From contig NZ_CP116871.1 in assembly GCF_031885415.1 (NCBI RefSeq), positions 2,790,001-2,854,000 on the forward strand: a stretch of 64,000 bases of DNA, in the 5' to 3' direction. Source of the stretch: Microbacterium forte (lineage in GTDB: Bacteria > Actinomycetota > Actinomycetes > Actinomycetales > Microbacteriaceae). The position numbers and the translations under genes are program-made. Each line of letters begins with the position of its first letter. Within the stretch, counting starts at the first letter, position 1. Below the pieces are notes generated by a model. That model was not told where the DNA came from, did no database searches, and saw only the letters and a program-made list of their open reading frames with translations. Shown in pieces: positions 9,076-18,515 of the stretch.

Positions 9076-11040
9076 ATGACCGACGTGCTTCCCTCTGGCC
9101 TTGAGACCTCCGAGTTCAGCTCCGACATCCGCCCGCAGGACGACCTGTACCGCCATGTCAACGGCGCATGGCTCGCCCGCACCGAGATCCCCGGCGACAA
9201 GGCGCGCTGGGGCTCGTTCCATCTGCTCGCCGAGCAGGCCGAGAAGGACGTCAGGGCGATCATCGAGGAGTCGCAGGATGCCGAATCGGGCACCCTCGCC
9301 CGCAAGATCGGCGACCTGTTCGCGAGCTTCATGGACACCGAGCGCATCGCCGAGGCCGGTGTCACGCCGCTCGCCGAGACCCTCGCCGAGATCGAGGGGA
9401 TCGATGACATCCCCGCGTTCCTGCGCACCGTCGGCGCCTACGACCGCGACGGTCGCGCGCACCTGATCGGGTTCTACGTCGACGGCGACCCCGGAAATCC
9501 CGAGCGCTACCTTCCGGTGATCGTGCAGTCCGGCCTGTCGCTGCCGGACGAGAGCTACTTCAGACTCGACACCTTCGCCGAGACCCGAGCGGCCTACCGC
9601 GCCCACCTCGAGCGTCTGCTGGCGCTCGCCGGTGTCGCCGATGCCGCGGGCACCGCCGACCGCTCGATCGCCCTCGAGACCGAGCTCGCGGGCCACCACT
9701 GGGACAACGTGCGCAGTCGCGACGCCGTCGCCACCTACAACCTCAAGACATGGGCCGAGATCCAGGAGCTCGCCGGTGTCGACCTCGAGCCGTGGCGCGA
9801 CTCCGTCGCGCCGGCCCACCCCGAGGCCTTCGCCGAGGTGGTCGTCTCGCAGCCGAGCTTCCTCGAAGGGCTCGGATCGCTGCTCACCCCCGAGCGCCTC
9901 GACGACTGGAAGGCCTGGCTGCGCGCGCAGGTCGTTCACGCGGCGGCTCCGTATCTCACCGACGACTTCGTGCAGGAGAACTTCTCGTTCTACGGCACCG
10001 AGCTGACCGGCGTCCCCTCGATCCGCGAGCGGTGGAAGCGCGGCGTCTCGGTGACCGAGGGCGCGCTGAGCGAGGCGATCGGCAAGGTGTACGTCGAGCG
10101 GCACTACCCGCCGACGGCGAAGGCGGCGATGGACGAGCTCGTCGCGAACCTCATCGAGGCCTATCGGCAGAGCATCACCGACCTCGAGTGGATGACGGCC
10201 GAGACCCGCGAGCGAGCTCTCGCCAAGCTCGACTCGTTCACGCCGAAGATCGGCCACCCCGCCGTCTGGCGCGACTATTCGAGCCTCGAGATCGACCGCG
10301 CCGACCTGTTCGGCAACGTGCGGCGAGCGGCGATCTTCGAGCACGACCGCAACGTCGCGAAGGTGGGAAAGCCGATCGACCGGGACGAGTGGCACATGCC
10401 GCCGCAGATGGTCAACGCGTACTACAACCCGTCGATGAACGAGATCGTGTTCCCGGCGGCGATCCTGCAGTATCCGTTCTTCGATGCGTCGCGTGATGCG
10501 GCTGCCAACTACGGCGGGATCGGCGCGGTCATCGGCCATGAGATCGGTCACGGATTCGACGACCAGGGCAGCCGCTACGACGGAGACGGCAAGCTCGAGG
10601 ACTGGTGGACGGATGCGGATCGCACGGCGTTCGAGCAGCGCACCAAGGCACTGATCGCGCAGTACGACGAGCTCGTGCCCGAAGGCCTCGACGCCGAGCA
10701 TCACGTCAACGGCGCCCTGACGATCGGCGAGAACATCGGCGACCTGGGCGGCCTCGGCATCGCGCTCAAGGCCTACGAGATCGCGCTCGGCGGAGAGGAG
10801 GCCCCGGTCATCGACGGCTACACGGGCGTGCAGCGCCTTCTTCTGTCGTGGGCGCAGGTCTGGCAGCAGAAGAGCCGCGACGCCGAGACACTGCGACTGC
10901 TCACGATCGACCCGCACTCGCCGAACGAGTTCCGCTGCAACCAGATCGTCCGCAACATCGACGCCTTCTACGAGGCGTTCGACGTCTCCGAATCCGACGC
11001 GCTGTGGCTGCCGCAGGGTTCGCGAGTGACGATCTGGTGA
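9076..11040 (+). CDS. M13-family zinc metallopeptidase (PepO/neprilysin-like)
   Basis: The 654-residue protein has the full M13 layout: a long helical N-terminal domain starting RPQDDLYRHVNGAW and a C-terminal catalytic domain. That domain has the zinc motif HEIGH (His488, Glu489, His492), the third ligand Glu552 in ENIGD, and the nearby NAYYNP segment that binds substrate backbone. M13 enzymes cut oligopeptides. There is no signal peptide, so it is cytoplasmic, as in other actinobacterial PepO proteins. The ATG lies seven bases after a TAGGCT box, consistent with a leaderless message. Confidence 0.93.
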   Translation: MTDVLPSGLETSEFSSDIRPQDDLYRHVNGAWLARTEIPGDKARWGSFHLLAEQAEKDVRAIIEESQDAESGTLARKIGDLFASFMDTERIAEAGVTPLAETLAEIEGIDDIPAFLRTVGAYDRDGRAHLIGFYVDGDPGNPERYLPVIVQSGLSLPDESYFRLDTFAETRAAYRAHLERLLALAGVADAAGTADRSIALETELAGHHWDNVRSRDAVATYNLKTWAEIQELAGVDLEPWRDSVAPAHPEAFAEVVVSQPSFLEGLGSLLTPERLDDWKAWLRAQVVHAAAPYLTDDFVQENFSFYGTELTGVPSIRERWKRGVSVTEGALSEAIGKVYVERHYPPTAKAAMDELVANLIEAYRQSITDLEWMTAETRERALAKLDSFTPKIGHPAVWRDYSSLEIDRADLFGNVRRAAIFEHDRNVAKVGKPIDRDEWHMPPQMVNAYYNPSMNEIVFPAAILQYPFFDASRDAAANYGGIGAVIGHEIGHGFDDQGSRYDGDGKLEDWWTDADRTAFEQRTKALIAQYDELVPEGLDAEHHVNGALTIGENIGDLGGLGIALKAYEIALGGEEAPVIDGYTGVQRLLLSWAQVWQQKSRDAETLRLLTIDPHSPNEFRCNQIVRNIDAFYEAFDVSESDALWLPQGSRVTIW

Positions 11041-11158
11041 GTCGTTCTCTATAACCGATCAGGTGTCGACGGGTGCCCTGCTGTCTCCTGGATGACGATC
11101 TGATGACCGTATACCGGAGTATGTAGGGCATCCTCACCTGACGGGGTTACGATATCGG

Positions 11159-11184
11159 TGCTGCGGAGGATGGACACCGCAGCA
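11159..11184 (+). other. Hairpin in the 179-base gap after the M13 peptidase gene
   Basis: TGCTGCGG at 11159-11166 pairs with CCGCAGCA at 11177-11184 around a 10-base loop. It lies 35 bases upstream of the next gene, so it may be a 5' leader structure rather than a terminator. The rest of the gap has AT-richer words such as TATACC and TTACGATAT, but I could not settle on one promoter. Confidence 0.35.
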
Positions 11185-11219
11185 TCCCGCCAATCCAACC
11201 CCCCTATTAAGGATCACGC

Positions 11220-12143
11220 GTGGGTGCTTCCGAGCCTGCCGACGGCCCGCCACTGGCCTCGCTGCGCCGCTCTCAGCGGCCCAGCCGACGCTTGCCGCGT
11301 CGTGCGGCCTCGGGGCGGCGGTCGTTCACTTCGACCCTCCGGGCGCTCGAACAGCTCGCGGACGCGGGCGCGCAGGTGTCGGTTCATGTCGTCGATCTCG
11401 ACAACCACACGCATGTCCTCTCCGGCGATGACCATGTGACCATGCCTGTCGCGGGGCTCGGGGTCGTACCGCTGCTGATCGAGGTGGCGGCAGCGTTCGA
11501 TGCAGGCACCCTCGACCCGCTCGAGATCGTCGAGCGCACCGCCGTCGAGTCGGTGTCGACCTCGGGTCTCTGGCGACACCTGCATGCGCCCGCGCTGCCG
11601 CTCGAAGATCTCGCCGTGCTCGCGGCGACAGCCGGTGACCCGATCGCGGTCAACGCCCTGTTGCAGCGGGTCGGTCACGATCGCGTGCGTGAGCGCATCG
11701 AGGCCCTCGGACTCCGCCGCACAGCCCTTCTCGATCGATTCCGCGACGAGCGCGGTCCCGACGACGCGCCCCAGGTCGCCGTGGGTTCCGCGCGCGAATT
11801 CGCCGGACTCTTCTCGGCACTCGTGAACTCGCAGGTGGTGGGCGCCTCGGTGAGCGCTCAGGTGTCCGAGTGGCTCAGTCTGAATCAGGACCTGAGCCTG
11901 GTGGCCTCGTCGACGGGCCTCGATCCCTTCGCTCACGACCACGACGCCCACGGTCTGCTGTTCATCAACAAGACCGGGCGCGATCGCGGCGTGCGGGCAG
12001 AGGCGGGAGTCCTCGCCGGGCCACGCGCCGGCGTCGCCTATTCCCTGATCGTCTGCTTCGACGACCTGTCGATCACGCACCGGCTTCGTGCACACGATGC
12101 CTTCCGCGTGCTCGGGGTCGAGCTCATGGAGTACACGCACTGA
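11220..12143 (+). CDS. Beta-lactamase-fold protein lacking the catalytic Ser and Lys
   Basis: The 307-residue protein aligns along its length with class A beta-lactamase-like serine hydrolases. The SxxK site is replaced: where relatives have PVASLIK this protein has PVAGLGV (Gly79 for Ser, Val82 for Lys). The SDN motif is GDP (139-141). The later Asn145 and the KTG triad (251-253, in FINKTGRDRGVRAEAG) are kept. It is therefore probably not an acylating hydrolase and may bind a ligand or partner. There is an Arg-rich N-terminal 40 residues and no signal peptide, which is unusual for the fold. The GTG start at 11220 has AAGGA upstream. Confidence 0.75.
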   Translation: MGASEPADGPPLASLRRSQRPSRRLPRRAASGRRSFTSTLRALEQLADAGAQVSVHVVDLDNHTHVLSGDDHVTMPVAGLGVVPLLIEVAAAFDAGTLDPLEIVERTAVESVSTSGLWRHLHAPALPLEDLAVLAATAGDPIAVNALLQRVGHDRVRERIEALGLRRTALLDRFRDERGPDDAPQVAVGSAREFAGLFSALVNSQVVGASVSAQVSEWLSLNQDLSLVASSTGLDPFAHDHDAHGLLFINKTGRDRGVRAEAGVLAGPRAGVAYSLIVCFDDLSITHRLRAHDAFRVLGVELMEYTH

Positions 12144-12184
12144 GCTCACGGGCGCCCTCGCCGCGGCGTCGCTAGCCTGGAGGC

Positions 12185-12580
12185 ATGCCCCGCCCCGATT
12201 GGACTCCGCACCGCCGTGACGACGGCGAGCTGCTCGGATGGATCCACCCCGACGGCGACGAGTGGGTGGCCGTCGACGTGCTGGGTCGCCCGGTCTCCGG
12301 TCCCACCGAGTGGCTCGACGCCGAGACCGCGCTCGAGGAGCGGGGGATCGGCTGGCTCGCCGATCCGTGGATGCTCGAGGGTGAAGCCGACAGGCCTCTT
12401 CGCGTGCGCATCCTCGAGGTCACTCCCGACGACGAAGGCGTTCCCGGACGCATCGTCGTGAAGATCGACGACTTCGGCGACATGGCGCGTCCGCCCGTGC
12501 AGCAGTACGTGCTCGAGTGGCCGATCCCTGCGCGGTTGCGAGCGCCGACGACGGGCGATCCCGATCCGCGCGTGCTCTGA
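12185..12580 (+). CDS. Conserved hypothetical protein, 131 residues
   Basis: A soluble protein rich in Asp, Glu, Trp and Pro, beginning RPDWTPHRRDDGELLGWIHPDGDEWVAVD; the beta-rich pattern continues to the C-terminus. It contains no catalytic motif I recognise. The ATG follows a TAGCCT box by six bases (GGAGGC), so it has its own, probably leaderless, promoter. It is convergent with the DHA2 transporter gene and separated from it by 19 bases. Function unknown. Confidence 0.7.
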   Translation: MPRPDWTPHRRDDGELLGWIHPDGDEWVAVDVLGRPVSGPTEWLDAETALEERGIGWLADPWMLEGEADRPLRVRILEVTPDDEGVPGRIVVKIDDFGDMARPPVQQYVLEWPIPARLRAPTTGDPDPRVL

Positions 12581-12599
12581 TCGCGATCCTGGCTGACGG

Positions 12600-14042
12600 C
12601 TAGCCGGGCAGCGACGGATGCTGCTCTGCTGCACGCTGCCGGGGGATGAACAGCGACAGCACCAGAGCGACGATCCCGGCCCCGATCGCCAGCCAGAAGC
12701 ACAGATCGAACGCCGCCCTTGTGGGCACCGAGACCCCGCCGACGTCGATGCTCATGGCGGCGAGCACCCCGCCCATCACGGCGGACGCACTCGACGTGCC
12801 GATCGAGCGGAAGAGCGCGTTCAGTCCGTTCGAGGCACCCGTCTCGTTCGCGGGCACCGATCGCATGATGATCATCGGCATGGCGGCGAACGTGAATCCG
12901 ATGCCGACGCCGATCAGCAGGTTGCCGACGAGGATGTGCCAGACCTCGCTCGACCACAGCAGCACGAACACGTAGGCGAGCACGATCGCCGCGGCGCCGA
13001 CGGTGAACAGCGGGCGAGGCCCGACGGTGCGCTCGAGCCAGCCCGACAGCGGAGAGATCACCATCATCACGAGACCCGCCGGCATGATCACGAGTGCGGC
13101 GGAGACCATGTCGAGTCCGAAGCCCGCACCGGAGGCGGTCGGGCCCTCGAGCAGCTGCGGGAAAGTCACGTTCGACGCGAACAGGGCGAAGCCCATGCCG
13201 ATCGCGGCGATGTTGGTGAACAGCACGGCGGGGCGGGCAGCGACGCGCAGATCGAGCAGCGGATCCTTCGTGCGCAGCTGATACCACCCCCACACCAGCA
13301 GCACCCCCACGCCTCCGATGATGCATGCGAGGGTCAGCGGTGCCGTCCAGCCCCACTCCGCGCCGCGCGAGACGAACAGCAGGATGCCGGTGAGGCCGAT
13401 CGCGAGTCCGATCGCGCCGATCACGTCGAGGCGCCCGGGGAACCGCAGCACATCCTCGGGGATCACGAGCAGCACGAGGGCGAGGCCGATGACGCCGAGA
13501 GCGGCCGCGAGCCAGAACAGCCAGTGCCAGTCGGCGTTCACCGCGAGCAGGGCGGCCACCGGCATCCCGATCGCACCGCCCACGCCCATCGTCGCGCTCA
13601 TCAGGGCGACGGCGGTGCCCAGGCGTTCGGGCGGCAGCACGTCGCGCATGATGGCGATGCCCAGCGGGACCACACCGGTCACCGCCCCCTGCAGCGCCCG
13701 GCCGATGATCACGCCGACGATCGAGCCGGACAGCGCGGCGATCAGCGACCCGAGGATCAGCAGTCCGAGCAGCACGATCACGACGCGGCGCTTGCCGTAC
13801 ATGTCGCCCAGTCGGCCGGAGATCGGGGTGGCGACCGCGGCGACGAGCAGCGTGATCGTGACGACCCAGGTGGTGTCCTCGCGGGATGCGTTCAGCAGGT
13901 GAGGAAGCTCGGCCTGCAGCGGCACGACCAGTGTGAACATGAACGACGAGCAGAGACCGGCGAACGCCAGCACCGCGACGATCGCCCACTTCGGTGATGT
14001 CCGGGAGAGTCTTCTGCGCGCGCGATCGTCGTTCTCTCCCAT
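12600..14042 (-). CDS. MFS drug:H+ antiporter of the DHA2 (EmrB/QacA) family
   Basis: The 480-residue protein has roughly 14 hydrophobic helices. It carries the family motif A-like loop GRLGDMYGKRRVVIV and, in TM5, the GALQGAVTGVVPLG region seen in DHA2 exporters. Such pumps expel hydrophobic cations and other drugs. The basic N-terminus (ENDDRARRRLSRTS) is cytoplasmic. The ATG at 14042 lies six bases after a TAGCCT box. The peptide transporter gene lies just upstream on the same strand but ends 57 bases away. No TetR or MarR regulator is adjacent. Confidence 0.88.
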   Translation of the reverse strand: MGENDDRARRRLSRTSPKWAIVAVLAFAGLCSSFMFTLVVPLQAELPHLLNASREDTTWVVTITLLVAAVATPISGRLGDMYGKRRVVIVLLGLLILGSLIAALSGSIVGVIIGRALQGAVTGVVPLGIAIMRDVLPPERLGTAVALMSATMGVGGAIGMPVAALLAVNADWHWLFWLAAALGVIGLALVLLVIPEDVLRFPGRLDVIGAIGLAIGLTGILLFVSRGAEWGWTAPLTLACIIGGVGVLLVWGWYQLRTKDPLLDLRVAARPAVLFTNIAAIGMGFALFASNVTFPQLLEGPTASGAGFGLDMVSAALVIMPAGLVMMVISPLSGWLERTVGPRPLFTVGAAAIVLAYVFVLLWSSEVWHILVGNLLIGVGIGFTFAAMPMIIMRSVPANETGASNGLNALFRSIGTSSASAVMGGVLAAMSIDVGGVSVPTRAAFDLCFWLAIGAGIVALVLSLFIPRQRAAEQHPSLPG

Positions 14043-14099
14043 CGCTTCAGGCTATCGGCGTCTGAGACACCCGAGGCGCGAGCCCGCGTGGGGCGATCG

Positions 14100-15563
14100 T
14101 CAGCTCACGCCCTTCATCAGTCGCAGCACCGGCTTGACGGCGAGGAGCAGTCCGAGGCCGACCACGATCGCGATGGCGCCGAGGATCGAGAAGTAGGGCA
14201 CCTCGTTCTTCGGGTCGTAGAACTGCACGAGCCAGCCCGAGATCGCCGTGCCCAGCGCGATCGACAGGAAGAACAGCGCGACCATCTGGGTGTGGAAGAC
14301 CTTCGGGGCGAGCTTCGTGGTGACAGACAGCCCGACCGGCGAGATCAGCAGCTCGGCGACCGTGAACACGAACAGGATGCCGATGATGGCGATCAACGGG
14401 GTGGAGTTGGCGCCACCGCCCGCGAACGGCAGGAACAGCAGGAACGCCGCCCCCATGATCATCGCGCCGAGTGCGAACTTGACCGGCGTCGAGGGCTGAC
14501 GGCGGCCGAGGCGGGTCCAGATCGCCGCGAAGACGCCGGACAGGATGATGATGAACACGGGATTGATCGACTGCACCCACGAGACGGGCATCTCGAATCC
14601 GAAGATGTTGCGGTCGAGGCGCTCGTCGGAGTAGACCGTGAGCACGGTGAACTGCTGCTGGTACAGCGACCAGAACGCGACGCTCGTGATGAAGAGGGGC
14701 AGGAATCCCCAGACGCGCGAGCGCTCGGTGCCGTCGATCCGGCGGCTGCTGAGGATGACCGCGAAGTACGCCACCGTCGCGACGATCGTTCCGATGATCA
14801 CGATGGACGCCAGGTTGTCGGCCCTGACCACGCCGACGAGCACCAGCGCCGCGATGAGGGCGACGGCGGCGACCGCGATGATCGCGACGAGCGGGTAGCG
14901 CGAGGAGGGCAGCGGGTTCGGCACGCGTCGTGCCTCGTCCGGCAGCGCCTTGCGGCCGAAGGAGTACTGCACGAGTCCGAGCGTCATGCCGATCGCGGCG
15001 AGCCCGAAGCCGTAGTGGAATCCGAGGGTCGACTGCAGGATGCCGGTGAGGATCGGACCCATGAAGGCGCCGAGGTTGATGCCGAGGTAGAACAGTGAGA
15101 ATCCGGCATCCCGACGGGTGTCGTCTGCGCTGTAGAGGGTGCCGACGACGGAGGTCGCGTTCGCCTTCAGGCCGCCCGAGCCGAGCGCGACGAGCACAAG
15201 GCCGACCCCTACGCCGATGAATCCGGGGAGAAGGGCGAGGGCGACGTGCCCTGCGACGATCACGATCGCGCTGAGGAACAGCACACGTTCCGAGCCCAGC
15301 ATCCGGTCGGCGATCCAGGCGCCGAGGATCGTCGAGAGGTAGACCGACCCGCCGTAGGCGCCGACGATCCCGCCGGCGACGGCCTGGGAGAGTCCGAGAC
15401 CCCCCTCGGTGACCGAGAAGTACAGGTAGATGAGCAGGATGCCCTGCATGCCGTAGAAGCTGAACCGCTCCCACATCTCGACGCCGAAGATGTGGACGAG
15501 TGCCCAGGGCTGCCCGAAGAATCGGGTGTCGGACTTCTCGGCCGTCGTGTCGCTGGTTGCCAT
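14100..15563 (-). CDS. POT/PTR-family peptide:H+ symporter
   Basis: The 487-residue protein has the POT signature in TM1, WERFSFYGMQGILLIYL, which includes the E-x-x-E-R-F proton-coupling motif, and a GSGGLKAN segment matching the second POT pattern. About 14 helices are visible. These symporters import di- and tripeptides. The start at 15563 is chosen over upstream in-frame codons because MATSDTT is directly preceded by GGAGGA and a TACCGT box. Confidence 0.9.
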   Translation of the reverse strand: MATSDTTAEKSDTRFFGQPWALVHIFGVEMWERFSFYGMQGILLIYLYFSVTEGGLGLSQAVAGGIVGAYGGSVYLSTILGAWIADRMLGSERVLFLSAIVIVAGHVALALLPGFIGVGVGLVLVALGSGGLKANATSVVGTLYSADDTRRDAGFSLFYLGINLGAFMGPILTGILQSTLGFHYGFGLAAIGMTLGLVQYSFGRKALPDEARRVPNPLPSSRYPLVAIIAVAAVALIAALVLVGVVRADNLASIVIIGTIVATVAYFAVILSSRRIDGTERSRVWGFLPLFITSVAFWSLYQQQFTVLTVYSDERLDRNIFGFEMPVSWVQSINPVFIIILSGVFAAIWTRLGRRQPSTPVKFALGAMIMGAAFLLFLPFAGGGANSTPLIAIIGILFVFTVAELLISPVGLSVTTKLAPKVFHTQMVALFFLSIALGTAISGWLVQFYDPKNEVPYFSILGAIAIVVGLGLLLAVKPVLRLMKGVS

Positions 15564-15605
15564 TCCTCCACGGTACGCCCGGTCGCGTCGTGGTTCGATA
15601 TGCAG

Positions 15606-16229
15606 ATGAGCGTCGACTTCGAGCAGCATCCCGCCGACACCCCGTTCCACCGCAGGCTCGTCTACGGAGAACGCCCGGACGGTGCGTGGATGACGCACGG
15701 GCCTGCCAACGCCTACGAGTCGGTCGTCATGCGTCCGCTCGAGCCGATGCTGGTGCCCGAGAAGCCGCGCAACGGGGAGCTCGATCCCGAGAACTGCGGC
15801 TCGTGCAAGCCCGATGAGCACACGATCTGGCACGACGACCTGTGGCAGGTGCGGGCCGGATGGGAGCCGGGCGGGCTTCCGTTCATCGGGGCGATCGCCC
15901 CGCGCGAGCACTGGCTGCTCGAAGACGCTCCCGTCGAGGTCCTTGCCGCGCTCGGGCCGTTGATGCAGCGGATCTCGGAGGCCGTGAAGAGCATCCCCGG
16001 TGTTGCGCGGTGTCACTTCAGCAGGTTCAACGACGGTTCGGCGCACCTTCACCTCTGGGCTTTCGCCCGGCCTGCCGGGATGATGCAGGGCCGAGGCGCG
16101 GTGCTCTCGTACTGGGACGGGATGCTCCCCGAGATGACCGAGGAGATGATGAACGAGTTCCTCGAGATCGTCGCCGCGTTGCTCGCCGCTGGGGGAGGTA
16201 CGGCCTTTCCGGAGCGCGGGCGAGCCTGA
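15606..16229 (+). CDS. HIT-like nucleotide-binding protein with N-terminal Cys pair
   Basis: The 207-residue protein has a C-terminal HIT-type motif (FSRFNDGSAHLHLWAFARP, with the HxHxxAF part of the histidine triad) and an N-terminal CGSCKP that could bind zinc. HIT proteins hydrolyse or transfer nucleotides; this one is closer to the Ap4A hydrolase/GalT end of the superfamily, but the reaction is unknown. Start: ATG at 15606 follows TTCGAT by six bases; an in-frame ATG at 15600 is the alternative and adds two residues. It is divergent from the peptide transporter. Confidence 0.72.
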   Translation: MSVDFEQHPADTPFHRRLVYGERPDGAWMTHGPANAYESVVMRPLEPMLVPEKPRNGELDPENCGSCKPDEHTIWHDDLWQVRAGWEPGGLPFIGAIAPREHWLLEDAPVEVLAALGPLMQRISEAVKSIPGVARCHFSRFNDGSAHLHLWAFARPAGMMQGRGAVLSYWDGMLPEMTEEMMNEFLEIVAALLAAGGGTAFPERGRA

Positions 16230-16279
16230 GCAGCCGTGTTCGATTCCGATATCTGCGACCGGAGGGGCAGACTGGGGGC

Positions 16280-16969
16280 GTGCGAACCATCCGTGATCTG
16301 GACACCGTTGAACTCATCATCGCCGCGCAGGGCCTGCTCGACTCCATCCGCGGCCCCGAGCGCGTGATCGACGCCGGCACTCTGCGAGCTCTTCAGCAGT
16401 CGGGCAACTACGTCGTCGGACTCTTCGATGCCGAGGACGGGGAAGAGCGGATGGTGGGGGCCTCGATCGCCTTCTTCGGCGCCCCCGGACGCCGGGCGAT
16501 GCACTCGCACATCACGGCGTTGCTGCCCGAATACCGCGGACGCGGCTGGGGACGAGAGCTCAAAGAGCACCAGCGCCAATGGGCGTTCTCGCGGGACGTC
16601 GGTCGCATCACCTGGACGTTCGATCCGCTGGTCGCCCGCAACGCGCACTTCTTCCTCACAGTGCTCGGTGCCCGCGTGACCGGGTACTCGGTGAACCGCT
16701 ACGGCATCTTCGGCGGAGGCGATGCCGGAGACGAGAGCGACCGGCTCGACGTCGAATGGGCGCTCGCCGACATCGCCAAGTCGCCGGCATCCGACGAGGT
16801 TGTGGAGACGCTGGAGATCCCGAGCGACATCGAGAGCATCCGCGTCGAGGATCCGGATGCTGCGCACGAATGGCGCACCCGTCTGCGTGCGCAGATGGAG
16901 GGTCTGCTGAGCAGCGGCCTGACGCTCTCGGGGTTCGATGTCGAGAAGGGCTACCTCTTCACGGCCTGA
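16280..16969 (+). CDS. GNAT-superfamily acetyltransferase (COG3375-like)
   Basis: The 229-residue protein contains the GNAT coenzyme A-binding motif in HITALLPEYRGRGWGRELKEHQR and the later WTFDPLVARNAHFFLTVLGA strand-helix unit. The overall order matches a group of predicted acetyltransferases of unknown substrate common in actinobacteria. The start is GTG at 16280, six bases after a CAGACT box with a GGGGG run between; an upstream open frame belongs to the previous gene's shadow. It precedes glyS by about 100 bases but glyS has its own promoter. Confidence 0.8.
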   Translation: MRTIRDLDTVELIIAAQGLLDSIRGPERVIDAGTLRALQQSGNYVVGLFDAEDGEERMVGASIAFFGAPGRRAMHSHITALLPEYRGRGWGRELKEHQRQWAFSRDVGRITWTFDPLVARNAHFFLTVLGARVTGYSVNRYGIFGGGDAGDESDRLDVEWALADIAKSPASDEVVETLEIPSDIESIRVEDPDAAHEWRTRLRAQMEGLLSSGLTLSGFDVEKGYLFTA

Positions 16970-17016
16970 GGGCTCGGACAGACCTGGCCAGGGTCCTGAG
17001 GCGAACCGGTCGCGGA

Positions 17017-17044
17017 TAAGATTGATGTGCCCGTGATCACGGGC
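17017..17044 (+). promoter_or_regulatory. glyS promoter with a 16-base perfect palindrome at the transcript start
   Basis: TAAGAT at 17017-17022 is a good -10 box. The predicted transcription start falls at the beginning of GCCCGTGATCACGGGC (17029-17044), a perfect palindrome 29 bases before the glyS start codon. It could be an operator or a 5' hairpin. No T-box elements are visible. Confidence 0.5.
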
Positions 17045-17072
17045 TTTCCCGCATGCGACCATTGGAGCCACC

Positions 17073-18458
17073 GTGGCCGAACAGTCCCGTCTTGACAAGG
17101 TCATCGCCCTTGCCCGCCACCGCGGGTTCGTCTTCCAGGCGGGTGAGATCTACGGCGGTTCCCGGTCCGCGTGGGACTACGGGCCCCTCGGCACGGAGCT
17201 CAAAGAGAACATCCGCCGCCAGTGGTGGCAGACGTTCGTGCGCGGCCGTGGCGACATGGTCGGACTCGACTCGAGCATCATCCTGCCCAAGCGCGTGTGG
17301 GAGGCCTCTGGTCACGTCGCGACCTTCACCGACCCGCTGGTCGAGTGCCTGAGCTGCCACAAGCGCTTCCGCGCCGACACTCTGATCGAGGACTTCGAGG
17401 CGCGCAAGGGTCGCAAGGCGGAGAACGGCCTCGCCGACGTGCCGTGCCCCAACTGCGGCACCAAGGGCCAGTACACCGAGCCGAAGTCGTTCTCGGGTCT
17501 CGTGAAGACGTACCTCGGTGTGGTCGACGATGAGTCGGGCCTCTACTTCCTCCGCCCGGAGACGGCACAGGGCATCTTCGTCAACTTCTCGAACGTTCTG
17601 ACGGCCAGCCGCAAGAAGCCGCCGTTCGGCATCGGCCAGGTCGGCAAGGCGTTCCGCAACGAGATCACCCCCGGCAACTTCATCTTCCGCACGCGTGAGT
17701 TCGAGCAGATGGAGATCGAGTTCTTCACGCCCCCCGCTGACGCGCAGCAGTGGTTCGAGCACTGGGTCGAGGCGTGCTGGAACTGGTTCATCGATCTCGG
17801 GATCGACCCCGAGAACATGCGTCAGTTCGACGTGCCCGAGGACGACCGCGCGCATTACTCCGCCGGCACCATCGACGTCGAGTACCGCTTCGGCTTCACA
17901 GGCAAGGAGTGGGGCGAGCTCATGGGCGTCGCCAACCGCACCGACTACGACCTGTCGAGCCACAGCGAGGCGTCTGGTCAGAGCCTCACCTACTTCGACC
18001 AGGCCACGGGCGACCGTTACACGCCGTACGTGATCGAACCGTCGTTCGGCCTCACCCGCGCCATGATGGCCTTCCTCGTCGACGCGTACCGCGAAGAGGA
18101 GGTGCCGAACGCCAAGGGCGGCACCGACGTGCGCACAGTGCTCAAGCTCGACCCGCGGCTGGCCCCGGTCAAGGCGGCCGTGCTGCCGCTGAGCCGCAAC
18201 GAGCGGCTGTCGCCGCTCGCTCGCGAGGTCGCCGACACGCTGCGCAGCTCGTGGGCCGTCGACTTCGATGACGCGGGTGCGATCGGTCGCCGGTATCGCC
18301 GACAGGACGAGATCGGCACGCCGTTCTGCGTCACGATCGACTTCGACTCGCTCGACGACCGTGCCGTGACCGTGCGCGACCGCGACACCATGGCGCAGGA
18401 GCGCGTCTCGATCGACGAGCTGCACCAGTACCTGGCTGAGCGACTCAAGGGCGCGTGA
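17073..18458 (+). CDS. glyS: Glycyl-tRNA synthetase, single-chain class II type
   Basis: The 461-residue enzyme charges tRNA-Gly. It has the class II core: motif 2 around [25 protein letters not shown], and motif 3 near [11 protein letters not shown], with an anticodon-binding domain from about 350. A zinc ribbon insert carries CLSCHKRF and CPNCGTKGQ. This is the homodimeric (alpha2) form found in actinobacteria, not the two-subunit form. GTG start with GGAG seven bases upstream. Essential housekeeping gene, with its own promoter and a strong terminator. Confidence 0.96.
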   Translation: MAEQSRLDKVIALARHRGFVFQAGEIYGGSRSAWDYGPLGTELKENIRRQWWQTFVRGRGDMVGLDSSIILPKRVWEASGHVATFTDPLVECLSCHKRFRADTLIEDFEARKGRKAENGLADVPCPNCGTKGQYTEPKSFSGLVKTYLGVVDDESGLYFLRPETAQGIFVNFSNVLTASRKKPPFGIGQVGKAFRNEITPGNFIFRTREFEQMEIEFFTPPADAQQWFEHWVEACWNWFIDLGIDPENMRQFDVPEDDRAHYSAGTIDVEYRFGFTGKEWGELMGVANRTDYDLSSHSEASGQSLTYFDQATGDRYTPYVIEPSFGLTRAMMAFLVDAYREEEVPNAKGGTDVRTVLKLDPRLAPVKAAVLPLSRNERLSPLAREVADTLRSSWAVDFDDAGAIGRRYRRQDEIGTPFCVTIDFDSLDDRAVTVRDRDTMAQERVSIDELHQYLAERLKGA

Positions 18459-18476
18459 CGCTCGGACGATCAGAAC

Positions 18477-18512
18477 GAGAGGCCCGCTGTCCGACAGGAC
18501 GGCGGGCCTCTC
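18477..18512. terminator. Strong hairpin terminator after glyS
   Basis: GAGAGGCCCGC (18477-18487) pairs perfectly with GCGGGCCTCTC (18502-18512) around a 14-base loop. It lies between glyS and the convergent DUF1801 gene and can act in both directions. Confidence 0.8.
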
Positions 18513-18515
18513 GCG

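Noticed and set aside
12618..13997. Long plus-strand frame opposite the DHA2 transporter
   Set aside because: Gln/His/Arg-rich shadow of a gene with 14 recognisable membrane helices.
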